Shown piece after piece: positions 57,301-62,037 of a stretch of DNA of 64,000 bases. Position 1 is the stretch's first letter, and the number at the start of each line of letters is the position of its first letter. The notes below the pieces were generated by a model. That model was given only the letters and a program-made list of their open reading frames with translations. It made no database searches and had not been told where the DNA came from. The translations under genes and the position numbers were made by a program. The DNA lies in contig CAKTQE010000004.1 in the NCBI GenBank assembly GCA_934593275.1, positions 20,374-84,373 on the forward strand. Direction: 5' to 3'. This stretch comes from an uncultured Oscillospiraceae bacterium. GTDB taxonomy: Bacteria; Bacillota; Clostridia; Oscillospirales; Oscillospiraceae.

Positions 57301-60300
57301 GGCTGCGCCCTGCTTTGTATACCTGACCCAAGCCGGGGTCTGGGTGTCATACTGGTACCCCTCTCTTGGGGTGATGGCAAAGGCAAACACACCGCTGCCG
57401 GGTTTTCCGGAAAGATGGCGGAGGGTGCCGTTCTGGGTGCCATCGATGACCAGGGTATTGCTTACAAGGTATTCCCCCTCAATGGCTGCGCCGGAAGCGG
57501 CGGGAGTCGCAAAATCAATGCCTACTTGACTGCCCCGCTGAATGGTCAGACCGGACAAATCCACCTTGTAGGTCTTGGTTGCGCTGTCGAAAGCTGCCGC
57601 TGTGGTGACACTGTTACCTGTACCGTCAACATAGGTAAACTGCACACCGTTGGGGGTGTAGGGATACGCTGTTGCGGAAGCCACCTTGAGGACGAACAGG
57701 CCCTTGGCCGCATCGCTCCGGGTCTCATCCAAGGTCAGGGCTTGCCCCACAGAGGGCTTGATGTAGACGGTGTATTCTGCCAGATACTGTTCCGGCGTGG
57801 TTTCGGGAATTTCCTGTCCTCCGGTCTCCGGGCCAGGTGCTGGCTCCTCAGGCTTCTCCACAGGAGAGCCGTCGGCCTTGACGATGGAAGAATAGCTGCC
57901 CTCAGCCTTGACGGTGACGGTGCCACCGGCGGTAACGGTGCCGGTGGTGGTGACGGAAGCATCGTTGTCATTGATGTTCACGCCCACGGCCAAGGCTCCT
58001 GCCAGCTGAGAGGAAGCGGCACTGCCCTGGTTCTGGGGGGTGGAAGCCTGGTCGGTGGGAACCGTGGTGCTGTTCTCCAGGGCAAAGCCCGCATTCAGGG
58101 TGATGACCTTGGCCCCACCTCTGGCAGCGGTCACGGGGACTCTCACCATGTAAACACCGGTATCGCTGGGGGTGATCTGCTCGGTGACCCTTTCGGATGC
58201 TTCTATATAATAAGTAGTATCCTCAGGAATTGCGGCACCCTGCTCTACAGTGGCTTCCCGGAACGTATCATTCTGGGCATCGTAGGTATAATACTTGCCG
58301 CTGCCAAATTTGGTCTCCTGAACTGCCCGATAGGAAATATCGTAGCTGGCCGTCAGGGAATTGGTGACCAGTGCGTAGTGGCTGGCGGGGTTCACCGTCA
58401 GTACAAAGTACTTCCCGGGTTCCGCGTAAAGGGAATCGCCGCTGTTGGCCTTGACCAGATCCACGGCCAGGGTACCCCGAAGCTCAAAGTAATCTGTCAG
58501 CTTGTCCTGGGTCGGTGCGGTGACCATCTTATAGATGGTGTCTTCCTTTGTATAGTAGGTCTTGTCCTGGGACAGGGTGGTATCTTCCGTTTTGGAGTAG
58601 GCGGAGATGTCTCCGTTGTCCGTAAGCTCTATTTCGATTTCAATGCCGCCTGCGGTGGGCTTGCCGTTTTCGCTCTGGTGCTGGGTGTTGTCCCCAGTGT
58701 CCTGAGTGCCTTGGGTGGCATCGTCAAACAGGTCGCCAATACCGGCATCGCTTCCCTGCTCCGGCGTTTCCCCGGTGCCGGGGGCCGCCGTGCCTTCCTT
58801 AAAGGTGGCCAGGATGGTCACGTTCCGGGTGGGCATTTCGAAGCTGTAAGTCACCGTACCGTCTTCGCTGATGCTCAAGGTCTGGGGGGTGATCTGGGTA
58901 TAGGTCTGGGACAGTTCCGGCAGGTACTTGACGATGACGGAATCCACCGTGTAGCCCTTATTAGCCTTTACCTGGAACGTCACCAGCTCTGCCTTGGTGT
59001 AGATGCGCTGATCTGCGGGAATCTTCTTGTCCGCTGGAATTTGGTCGGCGGTCATGGGGACAAACTTGCCGCCCTTATTTATATAGTAGGTCTTGCCATC
59101 TTCAAAGGTGGTTTCCAGGCACAGCTCAAAGGCATTGGCCGAGGAGGGGGCGGTAACGGAACCGTTTTTGGTGGCCTGGGGGGTAATGCTGTAGTCCTTG
59201 CCGCCGATGGACTGCTGGATGCCCAGGAGTCTGCCAAGAGCCGTGGTGCTGAGGAAATCCATGGCCTGGCCTTTCACCACATCCACCACCACGCCCAGCA
59301 GGTCTTTCACACTGGAAGCGGCACCGGCTACGGAATCGGCCTGCGCCGGGTCTTCCCCGTCTGCGTTGCCGGAAGTGATGGCATTGGCCGTACCCTGGAA
59401 CGGTGCGGTGGCCAGGATGTTCACATCGCCCCCGGCCTGGATGGTGGCCTGGTCCTGGACCTGGGCGGCGCAATTCTGCACAGCCGCATCCACAGCCACG
59501 AAGCCGCCGGAGTTGCCGCTCATGTCGCCCTTGGAGGCGGCGGCGGAAACATTGGCCGTGGCGTTCGAAACCAGGTTCACATTCCCGGTGGCTTCCAGCT
59601 GGGAGGTTCCGCCTACGGTCACACGGCTTTCATTCACGCCCACTGCCACTGCAAAGGATACGGGAAGCTTGCCGGTGGTAGCGGCGGCATTGACGTTCAT
59701 CTGGGAATCTGCCTGGGCGGTAATGTCGCCGCCAGCGGTTAGTTTTGCATTGCGAATATCTACAATGGCTTCCGTAATGGCAACGCCTACAGCCAGGGGT
59801 ACAAAGAGGGCTGCCAGTTTTTCATTGCTGACATCCAGGTTGCTGACGGCGTTGGCCACAATGCTGATGCTGCCCATGAGGGCGGTGATGGCACCGTAGA
59901 CAAAGGCTTTTGCGGCACCGATTTTCACGTTGATAAAATTGGTGGCTTCCGTCAGGCCGGGAATCAGGTCTATGAGTGCCCGGTCCTGTCTGCTCTGGGC
60001 GGTCAGGTTCACGCCGCCGGTGGTCGCCGTAATGGAGGCCTGGTCGGTGACGGTAATGGAGGCGGCGGAGTTGAAGTCAAACAGAGAACCGCTGATCTCC
60101 CCCGCCACGGGGACTGTCGTTCCATGGGTATCCGAGTCGCTGGCCTGGATGGTAATGCTTCCGGCCTCAACCTTGCCGGAGACCTTAACGGTCTTGCCGT
60201 CTACGACCAGGTTCACACCGGGAAGAACCATGTTGCCAAGCTCTACATTTCCGCTCCCACCCTGGATGAGCAGGTTGGTCAGGAACAGGTCTTGATTTTC

Positions 60301-61998
60301 CCAAGAGGCGGTCAGGGCCTTGTCCATGGGTCCGGTGTAGACATAGTTTTTAAAGGAGCTGGGGGTCACGGCTGCAAGGTCTGTAATGGTTTCCGACTGC
60401 TTGTTGGTCAAAGAGTCGGTGAACACTTCTACAGAGCTGTTTTCAATATTCAGTTGGATGGTCTTTTTATTTCCGTTCACCAGGGTAAGGCCGTTCGCGC
60501 TGCCGCTTAAATTGCTGCCCTCGGTGAGAGAGCCGGCATACAAGGCTCCTGTCAGGTTCAGGGTATCATTCCCCGCCCCGGCATTCAGGGCCACGGTTTT
60601 CAGTGCATCTGCCAAAGAGGTATCCAGGCAGATCAGGTCCTGTCCTGCTCCTGTCTTCACGGAAAGGGTGCTGTTCTCCCGGTTGGCCTTGGTGCCGCCC
60701 AGCAGGACGATCTGGTCGGCTCCCGCACCGGTCTGCACCTGGGCTTTCAGGGTTCCGAAGCTGTGGTTCAGTTGAACGCTGTTGTTGCCGTCGCCGGTGG
60801 TCACGTTCAGCTGATTGACAAAGTTTTCGCTGACACAGGTGGTGTACTCCAGCTTGTTGTCGCCGCTACCCAAGTCCGCCAAAATCTCATAGGAGCCTTG
60901 GGTGGCAACAAGGACGGTATCGTCCCCCGCGCCTGTTTGGATACGGATTACGCCGCCCTGGCCATTCTGGGGATCCAGCTGCGTATCCGAATTGGTGGCC
61001 ACGATGCTGTAGGATTCTCCGGAAGAATATCCGTACAAATTGAGGTTTCCATTGGTGTTGATGGCACCGCCCAGCATTACCAGGCCCGCCAGCACCAGGG
61101 AGATGCCGCTGACGTTCACGTCCCCGGTCAGGGTGGCTTTTCCCTCGCTGTCCGCGCTGATGGTTTCTTTGTCGATGCTGCCATCGGCTTTCTTTTCGCA
61201 GGAATCCTCTGCCAGGATGTACAGCACCAGCTTGCCCGCATTCAGGGCCTCATTGTTGACGCCATTGGCAATGGCCTTTGCCTTTGCATCAGCCTGGGAG
61301 ATGTTCAGCCCGCCCTGATATTCCCCTGCCCCCACCGTAACGGTCAGGGAGGTGGTTTCTGCGGTAAGGGATTCAAAAGCCTTGTTGATGGCTTTCTGAA
61401 TGGCGTTTTCCGACTCCGTGACCACGGTGCGGCTGTAGGTGCCGTCGGCTTCGTTTTGGGTCAGTTCGCTTTTCTTGCCCGTGGGGTTCTGCGGGATATC
61501 CTCCTGGGCAAGTGAACCGCCGCCCTCCGTAAGAACAGCCTCTACCCGTTCCGGCTTTTTGCTCAGGTCATTATCCTGGTAGGTTTCGGTAACGGTAATG
61601 GAGGGTTTGTCATTTTCAAACTGCTCCGGGGTACCAAGGGTGTTTTTCTCGCCCTTGTTGACCTCTGCCAGGGTGGCTTCACCCTGGGGCGCAGTCCACT
61701 CTACGGTTTCTGTTGGGGTCGTCTGGGTGCTTTCTCCCGCCCCCGCTTCCCCGCTTTGGGCAGCGGCTCCGGCTGGCGCGGAAACCACCGATGTTTCCGG
61801 TGCGTTTCCCTCGGTGCCGCCGGAGGCGACTGGGGCTGCCCCAGTGCCATCTTCCACGCCTTGGGCGGAAACACCGGGCGGCTCCGTCCCCTCGGCCAGG
61901 GCCGTTACCGGCACCAGCGCGCAGAGCAGCAGCACACACAGCAATGCTGCCGTGAGCGATGCAAATGGGCTTCTTCTTTTCTGGGTACTTTGTTTCAT
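33337..61998 (-). CDS. giant secreted adhesin-like protein (9,553 residues)
   Basis: One uninterrupted frame of 28.7 kb, start ATG at 61998 behind GGGGGG. Residues 1-35 are a signal peptide ending ALA. Then: a Ser/Thr/Ala/Gly-rich stretch (36-110); RTX-like GxGxD motifs (about 356-480); beta-solenoid repeats of the LktA leukotoxin/filamentous-haemagglutinin kind, pattern VGVGxxxxVxxNxVxAxIGxxxxVxAxGxVxVxA, recurring from about 600 and densest from 3050 to 6500; InlB-like repeat modules (938-1066, about 1400-1900, 2767-3033); an alpha-helical insert (2346-2670); a Tyr-rich region (about 7000-7870); a 22-residue tandem repeat (about 8070-8260); and a coiled coil (about 8990-9130). No LPxTG, SLH, choline-binding or autotransporter domain is visible at the C-terminus. 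It probably acts as a very long surface or secreted adhesin; function and anchoring are inferred. Confidence 0.9.
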   Translation of the reverse strand: MKQSTQKRRSPFASLTAALLCVLLLCALVPVTALAEGTEPPGVSAQGVEDGTGAAPVASGGTEGNAPETSVVSAPAGAAAQSGEAGAGESTQTTPTETVEWTAPQGEATLAEVNKGEKNTLGTPEQFENDKPSITVTETYQDNDLSKKPERVEAVLTEGGGSLAQEDIPQNPTGKKSELTQNEADGTYSRTVVTESENAIQKAINKAFESLTAETTSLTVTVGAGEYQGGLNISQADAKAKAIANGVNNEALNAGKLVLYILAEDSCEKKADGSIDKETISADSEGKATLTGDVNVSGISLVLAGLVMLGGAINTNGNLNLYGYSSGESYSIVATNSDTQLDPQNGQGGVIRIQTGAGDDTVLVATQGSYEILADLGSGDNKLEYTTCVSENFVNQLNVTTGDGNNSVQLNHSFGTLKAQVQTGAGADQIVLLGGTKANRENSTLSVKTGAGQDLICLDTSLADALKTVALNAGAGNDTLNLTGALYAGSLTEGSNLSGSANGLTLVNGNKKTIQLNIENSSVEVFTDSLTNKQSETITDLAAVTPSSFKNYVYTGPMDKALTASWENQDLFLTNLLIQGGSGNVELGNMVLPGVNLVVDGKTVKVSGKVEAGSITIQASDSDTHGTTVPVAGEISGSLFDFNSAASITVTDQASITATTGGVNLTAQSRQDRALIDLIPGLTEATNFINVKIGAAKAFVYGAITALMGSISIVANAVSNLDVSNEKLAALFVPLAVGVAITEAIVDIRNAKLTAGGDITAQADSQMNVNAAATTGKLPVSFAVAVGVNESRVTVGGTSQLEATGNVNLVSNATANVSAAASKGDMSGNSGGFVAVDAAVQNCAAQVQDQATIQAGGDVNILATAPFQGTANAITSGNADGEDPAQADSVAGAASSVKDLLGVVVDVVKGQAMDFLSTTALGRLLGIQQSIGGKDYSITPQATKNGSVTAPSSANAFELCLETTFEDGKTYYINKGGKFVPMTADQIPADKKIPADQRIYTKAELVTFQVKANKGYTVDSVIVKYLPELSQTYTQITPQTLSISEDGTVTYSFEMPTRNVTILATFKEGTAAPGTGETPEQGSDAGIGDLFDDATQGTQDTGDNTQHQSENGKPTAGGIEIEIELTDNGDISAYSKTEDTTLSQDKTYYTKEDTIYKMVTAPTQDKLTDYFELRGTLAVDLVKANSGDSLYAEPGKYFVLTVNPASHYALVTNSLTASYDISYRAVQETKFGSGKYYTYDAQNDTFREATVEQGAAIPEDTTYYIEASERVTEQITPSDTGVYMVRVPVTAARGGAKVITLNAGFALENSTTVPTDQASTPQNQGSAASSQLAGALAVGVNINDNDASVTTTGTVTAGGTVTVKAEGSYSSIVKADGSPVEKPEEPAPGPETGGQEIPETTPEQYLAEYTVYIKPSVGQALTLDETRSDAAKGLFVLKVASATAYPYTPNGVQFTYVDGTGNSVTTAAAFDSATKTYKVDLSGLTIQRGSQVGIDFATPAASGAAIEGEYLVSNTLVIDGTQNGTLRHLSGKPGSGVFAFAITPREGYQYDTQTPAWVRYTKQGAAGGANTLETVQLQSDQKGNYYLKLAQLDGLVAGTEIRIGASFAVNEKTVTTEMQKDGTVDAAVGTVTVTGLPGTNLMQVGKDVTVTVSATDGSYTSVDVTLRYRPAGAEQDTVETITLNAEFTGTFKMPDADVTLIANFHAKQHTIAVELDNGSTAQNDVQASVTAGAVGDTVVISMTDAGSQAGRKIQNVVVNVTGTGFTGQLQATATQAGSYEFRIPATLNGKDLRSNSVTFTALVTLADKAAQIAVADTYRNGIISVESSRADAGEEVVITAAPNAGYKVKNGSVKLELTSGTSTTVLTATKNAAGKYVAKLPATLAAGTVIAVKAEFTPGVSSLQPAPGSSAVSVGAAVGVNVAKHSNSAVVRNAIIRADGLELAADSSEVQAVVSAASGYSDASIGVGGAVTVLVGSAKTLALVENNADLTLGSGGLNISATADTSFENEADGSAKGQGSSLGVGASIAVSVTGVDTLAWVEDGVAIKSLTPDGSIGSVTIEANTAESSLVSARAGSAGGISVTPVLALGVSGARTEAWLGHHPIALRANKDIAIRAESNLTRKMAADASAAGGSVGVGGSFVISVLNDSTVSRLSRSVSGRNVSVTTSARNHLSAESNAGANGAASSDHAQSPVPEASSEEDEGDSDGESDRQAANALSGAQRLSGSVGTSNTAPASLGAAASRRTGAATTEGSIQVAAAFVLNIQSIHASAEIADDLTVEAIAQDGESGHLTVESLAQNTGKLRANGSASQGRIGVGVAVALNIVEYTNKALLGNSEIKASHLKVYAGIPEEEKKASQEAVDKNQVGWLEELVRKTVTEQVEEVVKALGLSDLLTPEQIGTVTGQIVDATLKALLEGTGLEQLAQNNPYDTLKENLTGLMAQFMAIPDSLKTLVNELMGGDVQADTAAQTWQNIRGELVNYLKTEGWKSIAGILESRIVDVTKPLLEEVLINKDTSGLTTQRFSQAIKTALVGENGILLSASDLVVQKLAEIINRGLQTVPGIDGPILPQDIAGLKNTELHTVVTENLGHLAGNLSRELTKGLCDVDKLMAFVKGLNGTVVKEKVESALSAAGKALTNAALDTFTELLDVKLQATSREPGHSFTTEAISGASAQKVSVAGSVALAILKGETAAIVAASAENNSKVLAVTQDALIRALGNQYEKTVATAAENSKGEADANMGAGSNDPNAAAGSGTGETPTASQGMFKAYAGENGTVEFSVDQDRTTQTTNNGVTTKVESYLVTIKANQGYQTQDGLSLTYRDASGAAQTLALHYTNDQVYYDPQYSCYGLILQYVTTTQNGETTYSVNVILDKDLAGVTHELNVSAESPVELRADFMGSRKVTVNGIKNTQDFTTQEVDGKYTNTYSIKNGTTLQGKVKLVEMDGSLSSITKRATLYGAARDRLAVIVKAENGFVLDTLKFVTGTGNARKETPITVKDLSIVDAEGGTAYLFYMPDGDTDIQVTFRTATTSDAAQTPPVTNAAGKSVGVGAGFAMTSTTVEVVAGIGDNRVIQAGSLDVRADAIRDTQTAGVAGTDPLATASQGKQQHTSKDVALDAAVALNITNDVIRSYIGKNTRITTTGDNDVQVSVDGTEDFVNVQISASRTGTTATKSSAFAAGTSTAVGASAAINIVNARVENAMLGQIQSAGDVYIGTFTFNQDNSEALATAMGADMDRYLNKVAKGVQSTEDSANKLMAGDYFSSNTGSKPQNQTQQNANAALDQNANGGQTSANASLSSNALRTQNAQGADSSAASGTANNGVGQANSTGAQKLPNVNPTGAQKFQVAAAVGLNITNHKATTTVAGNVSGANVRIFSTNHGNFKTLGTGMAMSQARNANSIAAAVAISVDGNEAITLVSGNITAKKTDEAGTTLGDVQLGSDLTQNMDGEYKGLLAAQALAGAVSGEGKVSIAGSLAIVVDNAKSKVTVAMLDGNGNDIATKSNSIHIEGGNIRISASDKTKLAIRAGGVSLSKGSKAGVGAAFGLVYANDQVTVQIGNYTDIRGERLEITANKLRVDRSDFESAIQAGTFITDTSKLTDEDKANAKTGFINLDKRGEDGSYTLDVNVSTSDALSLVNALNVFSSANYYVDAVAGSIMSSPASATGASSASVAGSVAMIFFKNQVLAQLGRGVCVTLTGDNTKNPGMTLEAKDDANVRVLAGSLSAAPSKVGVGVTVGCVSNQDVVEASLGDDCVILVQKGGYNQTASGVFDVMVVTVAASASTGTAPANLSVGGTVNVIANNNTVSSLVGDNCSIKAQNTVTVASQVDTDELLVTLSASGGNAKVAAGGTVAVIVDQAKALTQIGASTLTSTQGGMDITSRNRERLINVAASASAAMAAGGSASAAGVVGVLVSQTEAKVSVASGAKLTAQKDVNIQASANSLLAEVALSVAVAPSATAVGGEVLVNVLNHKAIVELGSATLQSLGGNVTVRSSGEDTAVIVGVAVGASGTGNTVSGTIPVTVSSNTIETRVGADSQITAFDSVDICADLQALYALAAGGISVGTTGVGATVGTLVLSNSVLTTVETGSRITAKTYNSGSNILQNRYNRRRGVNVSANARETVVMAEVSAAAGSGNAITGTVATLVVSNKVKAEIGDAVTVTVGVQDDEDSEEGDLSVDASDDTFVVEFAGALSAAGSVGVGATVVVGVFDKNVKASVGNSGSVNASGDVSVTAENKSTLDLLAVAFGASGSTAVAGDVNALVFMNSTEASLGGNVTGANAIRVNANDDSKLLNVGIGVAASGSAAATAVAVVTYFENKTLAQVLDNALLQAGNGGVEVIASSKEFVSGDAAGMSGGGTAGVGGTLDVVVLRFRTEALTGSNVTIRTTGDLTVRAEDNYGLVAAVVTLAASGTVAVGVNALVSVSFATVRAAIGVENTVEAGNVTVQGSSQRDLLSVSASVAGSGVAAVGVNLSVVVAGALMSRDAHDSLYGTVENRGSTYTLYTYTKGGSSVTLYEKDGSFYRAKTDSQGKEQRDGKNQLILEAFTVSEEDRKYLAPAAMNPETQVSEAFAAGNSQYLQGRDPSQKVGQSLQGDGQKLGTEDYGNYGQGSTDTAPVKGDGKLYIKNSDGTYTAITDEEASTTYHNTQRYLYDTRNSTYVETDLTSANTFDDSTFAATGGTGYTVQKLPELSDATSAIIGGSSRVTAAENIRVLASDNLNANMISGSIAVGGGGAGVGVGLTVSVLSSNVNALVDTDAVLSAGGDIEVRSWVGAKAQPVKTHSDRNNRVSNSGTNKQMDDLGIPTQKNSTIRLISVTAGGGFVGVGVSGAVLVVTSESNAILRGSVAKAANLSVESCMNFGDVLTVNTGISGGAVAVNVSIGATYFQGSSVAAIDGNGRIENISGTIQVSNSGTTNSQVAVAALAAGGVAVNAGIATAINLTKVRTYVGKNVTVIAPNALLVVSHDFTANAQGGILSISAGAGAAGACVVVVVNKLDARAYVGFAPDETVTGDHGSIQVSSITVTAEAAGQTEVLGAGIAGGAIAGNGIVAVGLGFITNIGAIRGVNITTGDLTVKAAINGDVHVVSTGVTGGAVAMGATVDVAYIGSVNKAILDLTGAKVKVTGGVCVQAGSQEQPNDSYSRIIAVTGSAGSAAVGINLALAFNKAVNNAELLGLTGSMKAESLNVLAYGSAKAHTLVVNAALGGVTASATLAFAWVGSQQQARLDTADNLTVQQDVLVSSVLSAVSAENLKAEQKTDSEDKSITVPFTKVAESRIYTASAGMITATGNGAVALSDGTSSALASFGGTAGKVTVSNTAASTAYAGIENFSLGGVSVGVMMGYSFASGTFEAVLNAQKALTCEDITVTNTYTSLADTNVTPASGGVSATLTNIGLNTAVACATTTANTGISGTGTLDVHGNMAVTAQGTAQANANIVTPTASFSVVAVTANVAVAVNNVRQNTFVRNCSLNTVTGDVTLVSNLNSASQMGAKARVGASTATSGSVSYANLTANACVANFNAVHTALVSGIPGTIHGTLSVMANTASLADAGVYSGSAVSYYSGTVTVVYAYAGGSSKADLYLEKNKKLRVGKLNLTNRYQTKATAESKQSENGISVNMAAADLNVAYAEARSVACAGIEGDGSLSAEDDEGDSLIVLCQGTAAADAKILPANVSIAGVKLAANNVFSKVTAKHTAHIGAESTAPEVTSNGNISVISQFNNTGDGATATVGSGNSSNVNVSLLGATESLALAEMEAQAKAAIVNGTIRAKGNVDVQMLGQLIANAEVYNGSTLGLYNATVMVVRANAKGSMEALLNAKTIEAATVNVKNDYYAQSEAETGFAGGLVAGIGSASSNVAYATTSSTAKAAFGAAAGGHITGSINLENLGHVSAKALGRSAKVTVSGLNVAVNVINADLNAAQDTSFTYGGKLDIQGDVNIRSEILREGDFGKADAQTGSTAGTSLSLLGASANKATAATATRNTLTVAGVGENRMTLAGSFTARAKSVTESFAKAALPQSLGVATVGSMISQSSTRDVVSVTVTGACMEINGTFKAESIGNTASTSEAHKAGGVGVADATFTTSDAKVGAASDKPQTVGLTVTGGSIQALEDIILRAYNKGTAQSIVKKGTEVSGIGITKTSLPTNSWYSTNVSVTGGAVLTAEGSITLTSEDTTEAKADATGTNIGFAINADFTKGENHITSNNTVTIGAKLQADDSLTVTADSKATMTAKTVADGGGFFTKGILTAINELNRSCLITVAGNSDLSANHGSLSICANAGENDVITTTAKITSGGVVALGEVQTNLTLKTTSKVDIQNVGSIQNRFGTVTIRSNASQNGVVTNSSADCSGLGVAPDVHNQATIELNSDVSIRNVKVIEGRYVYINAVLKKLDVYSYGYAKGSGLGANIDAMNDLEVSLTANTRVENVTVIGHDGAVINATSEPDYLDANVHTDARVQLNAIGDAYAKSKVITREAATVTVQDLIYKGASIRIDNREITGDRIRHEEHTGGFIHKHTSDDSDFQSSSSITVNNITLYLGDAAAGVFIDVSEKSGVRQVGIRNEEQIWMEAGSTLTFGNIANYLPGYAYLYGSVTGLTVYDQSMLPALTVTNSTNMDLIFKSMTYVNTGFVNPKVFINGSRSTAYTLKHTQYAPEFTVTSSGTGGVRLTGLIPVYNGTATITWTGETGGALTAVSQVGSAAGAISPLWARTLVVSGAASVGSSSEKFSPWIFSQGTAVGRVQVSALQDIYMSVTGLGIEWVTELPDDPQPTGQDIQVELSNIQSAQGNVYLSLEKGRKIYWVVGTTTVTIPVPETLDYVVGSQVDLANNYIIQGMDMLERYLTAYDPAEDLYLYQLPNGSLIYADKNGNIARIVENGITSNVGNYQFIYGPDGKVQQIKLSGGISIDLLTGRLTVEEDASFEVLTQVVTRQWLETVGLFDGMTIRLTKNVGGKQIEWETKLVEATELASNGKQYYYVEGLYPSFENVLSSGSAEDRTVYYLVERDGDSVKFYALSPVTEQRVDHKEKFDGGYLMIDNGAVEMHNNYYRDARTKGNALLAKNSHYLDKVRIEANGTDFTFDNFLGTNLTVTVKRENKGFGYYVNGQKLSVSETVYGVTVTDPTSQLYHIFWNAAYVTQVQSQVEVTGTDITLDANFANNTFGITQIRHVTWRPHYAWTNRTFQAMQKSVVVQYYKLEEVSASISNESQFNGVRFTAPDPDDPQKTVYFYEFKDENNNVYYMDDLDSKKAHPVNVEQKVDSHQEALGYSKLLLNGQEVKYGRDTGVACFDNKQPDMVINNVKYYRLGMMDEDGNIVYHPYKFQEPILENGQDTGKTDDVEYILYVAVSGNQVSIMKEKQRPDIAPEKGADEGYWQDNDGTRYEKGNQTTATISVVEKQNDGTEKTVSVQGSFEAFTKDQSIPYYRKTTVGNNTTVYTFYKQTGTDTNGTALYTLCADTPINWVLTGNVFLNYKPEGDSDSTTQPLTQRDGTNERYLLANKTEFDNWQKDKRLKLYYTDGKECQEYEILCKLEGIKKTYQLVYADGQQYGTVPNGYGYTAQAQVKEWTETYHVATFTASSKWVRVDMNSRENFIDPTRQSQDQNSQVLVLRFGSAGDTITFTGKIADIGLNTTHLPKNAVVNGSDAYQVTESMYLTKSGLIVNIKGDFASKFDGKVYTSTKLIAEELGKLAVSKNLTGVNENGETIYVDSQNHVYVMNRQGRFYCAATDDTMTEAETLDILYKVPPTLNQGPKITVLKGQNITLERLTDHIAHDINTISNTGNWRYDGTFYYSENGEDGWKPIFKDKIQVNKDGVITVFYYDSKAQRNVELRIYKGPAQDDLKEITFMEFATYDKDGNPAYVKAGSDGSVVMVDAPATQKIPTVESGTDYTVKNITAGKNVEIRVNDPNGSLFNGNDDPKAPCVIAKEKATIISAGGKGSIGTEDKPLNIQAKEVEFLNQDMEQVIVKDTYVYIDQGDTSLDGNIVVDGVTWKLETADGSVTAADKTLTVLNGGKASIRTNRKTATSPGNVELKTITVTDPGSTLQVQAPGTVKTEALTVTNGGTVDIDAGTIHVTGNETVTGGSTVTKKAKGNITVDGNREVTGSTLTETSTGGSIAVGGNETVTDSKVTKTAEGDITVGGDQTVTGSTLAETSTEGGIAVTRNETISGSEVTKTAKGHITVGGDETITGDSTVTKDAKGNITVGGDQAVTGSTLRETSSTGSIETKGNVTLADSEAQLTAHKDLTVGGNMTVTGGTLKAQAETGSVTLTKLRTWQTTTDFQAGADMRFDDWMSEGSKNTVSVGGTFGMRTQGGTSFETYEQGYGNRAFVKYADTDNNTNALFSLSAGSVGTKDNWLVVDIPAELTMKLPKVGDLYVDVLELIVAQEQTMKPMWMTQDERLLDGYCITTRDNPKVNEFPGRDPETGKEGLVGDYLKNISTETAETTFKLPESADLAHRFTVGGRKLEDILDGTAVKSMIGAELDSKALAGILGDQKREELLQNLGMLNGLSQEQKQSLLNPNHAESTMKAILQQGSGAVDAIYTALKTTNAEEQQKFLAQLLDIQTGGKTDKQPIENLDRLIGELLTDEEWEELFQKAIREHETPTSQDTGETEPRAFHGEIGVSTGVTSLYNDGDIYLAVTGTSNLTAENIKSERGDVYLDVQSGSILAAGDGPHITGENIRLNASGSIGTQDKPIITEQVEEAPGVVVNVLPGTQKVHGEISVDEQGQKRFVWTMDVDLVYDWVRLDDLSVAKRLDANAQTGNIYVAEQTGNMGLGSLTAADHVSVQAPGILADTRTPEQKAAGTPNIRGTTGTLHSTDAQIGTEQAPITVKIADHLTASAEADVNLKTQEDLYVTADTQNGKLNIEADCNLTVDNTAASANGSGDMPVGTVTAGGTAELRAVGDILGAEDSSLVSADHIILSAGGSIGSPEDPLRVDTASGNTGSGTLTATAKDRIDLEEITGDLTIDRVVSGTDTVLTAPGSITDANGNATAEAADSQKKANDAKNLADAAQAEATVRDQYASSLEQTAAQKQALADQAQKRVEEAEKKLKDTLAADPKADVTDLQNQLENLRKLRDASQALADQAQKNAEDQRALADAAAQKAQKLLDEAQKAQTDADKALENARNTPPSVQTGGDLTLNAGGSIGEEDNALDTQVGGKTNLKSGGNINLSEQGDMHLGEVQNPENADLRLDSTGGITSDSVLGGSHLEANALGGSLDVRTDVDGISGMAAENITVNNAGDLKIGDLTANGLVNVKAGGHLTAGTVPEGTANITAGTLHLTAGTGSSIGQEEHHLVVDTDRVSAKGVEVYLDFLKDVIIDHIQGDRVDIDVNGGIGAGDGVPEHITAGTLELDALGDIGSEKKPLIIRVPGDVHIHSRFGSIFVRNIYSVAMQALIRGFGNIVSDRDFRFMPYGFARLRPETLAGETLTLKEVWGTRSVTVTGQRLEEIQGDVLYIWALEADGITLTHSLRHLHLNRATIQSMTSQGYRWLLFRVGNSAVLIHLEALPDGDYLITLDPENQEIPLSAELDETPLTVPSEEICSAALTAPLDRP
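37215..37795 (-). repeat. tandem repeat encoding a 22-residue unit
   Basis: About nine tandem copies of 63-66 bp inside the giant gene, encoding units such as GNREVTGSTLTETSTGGSIA, alternating with GNETVTDSKVTKTAEGDITV. Every unit starts G-(N/D)-x-(T/E/A)-(V/I/L) and ends in a short I-x-V strand, so each unit probably adds one beta-solenoid turn. Units alternate between a STL..ETS type and a K/T..KTA type. Confidence 0.8.
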
Positions 61999-62037
61999 GT
62001 GTATCCCCCCGTGACATTGGCTGCGCCTTGATACGCA

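Noticed and set aside
33490..59742. Very long plus-strand open frames opposite the giant gene (for example 33490-38748, 39301-44013, 51328-54549, 55429-59742)
   Set aside because: They are antisense shadows produced by the codon bias of the repetitive minus-strand gene; no ribosome-binding sites, signal peptides or recognisable domains.
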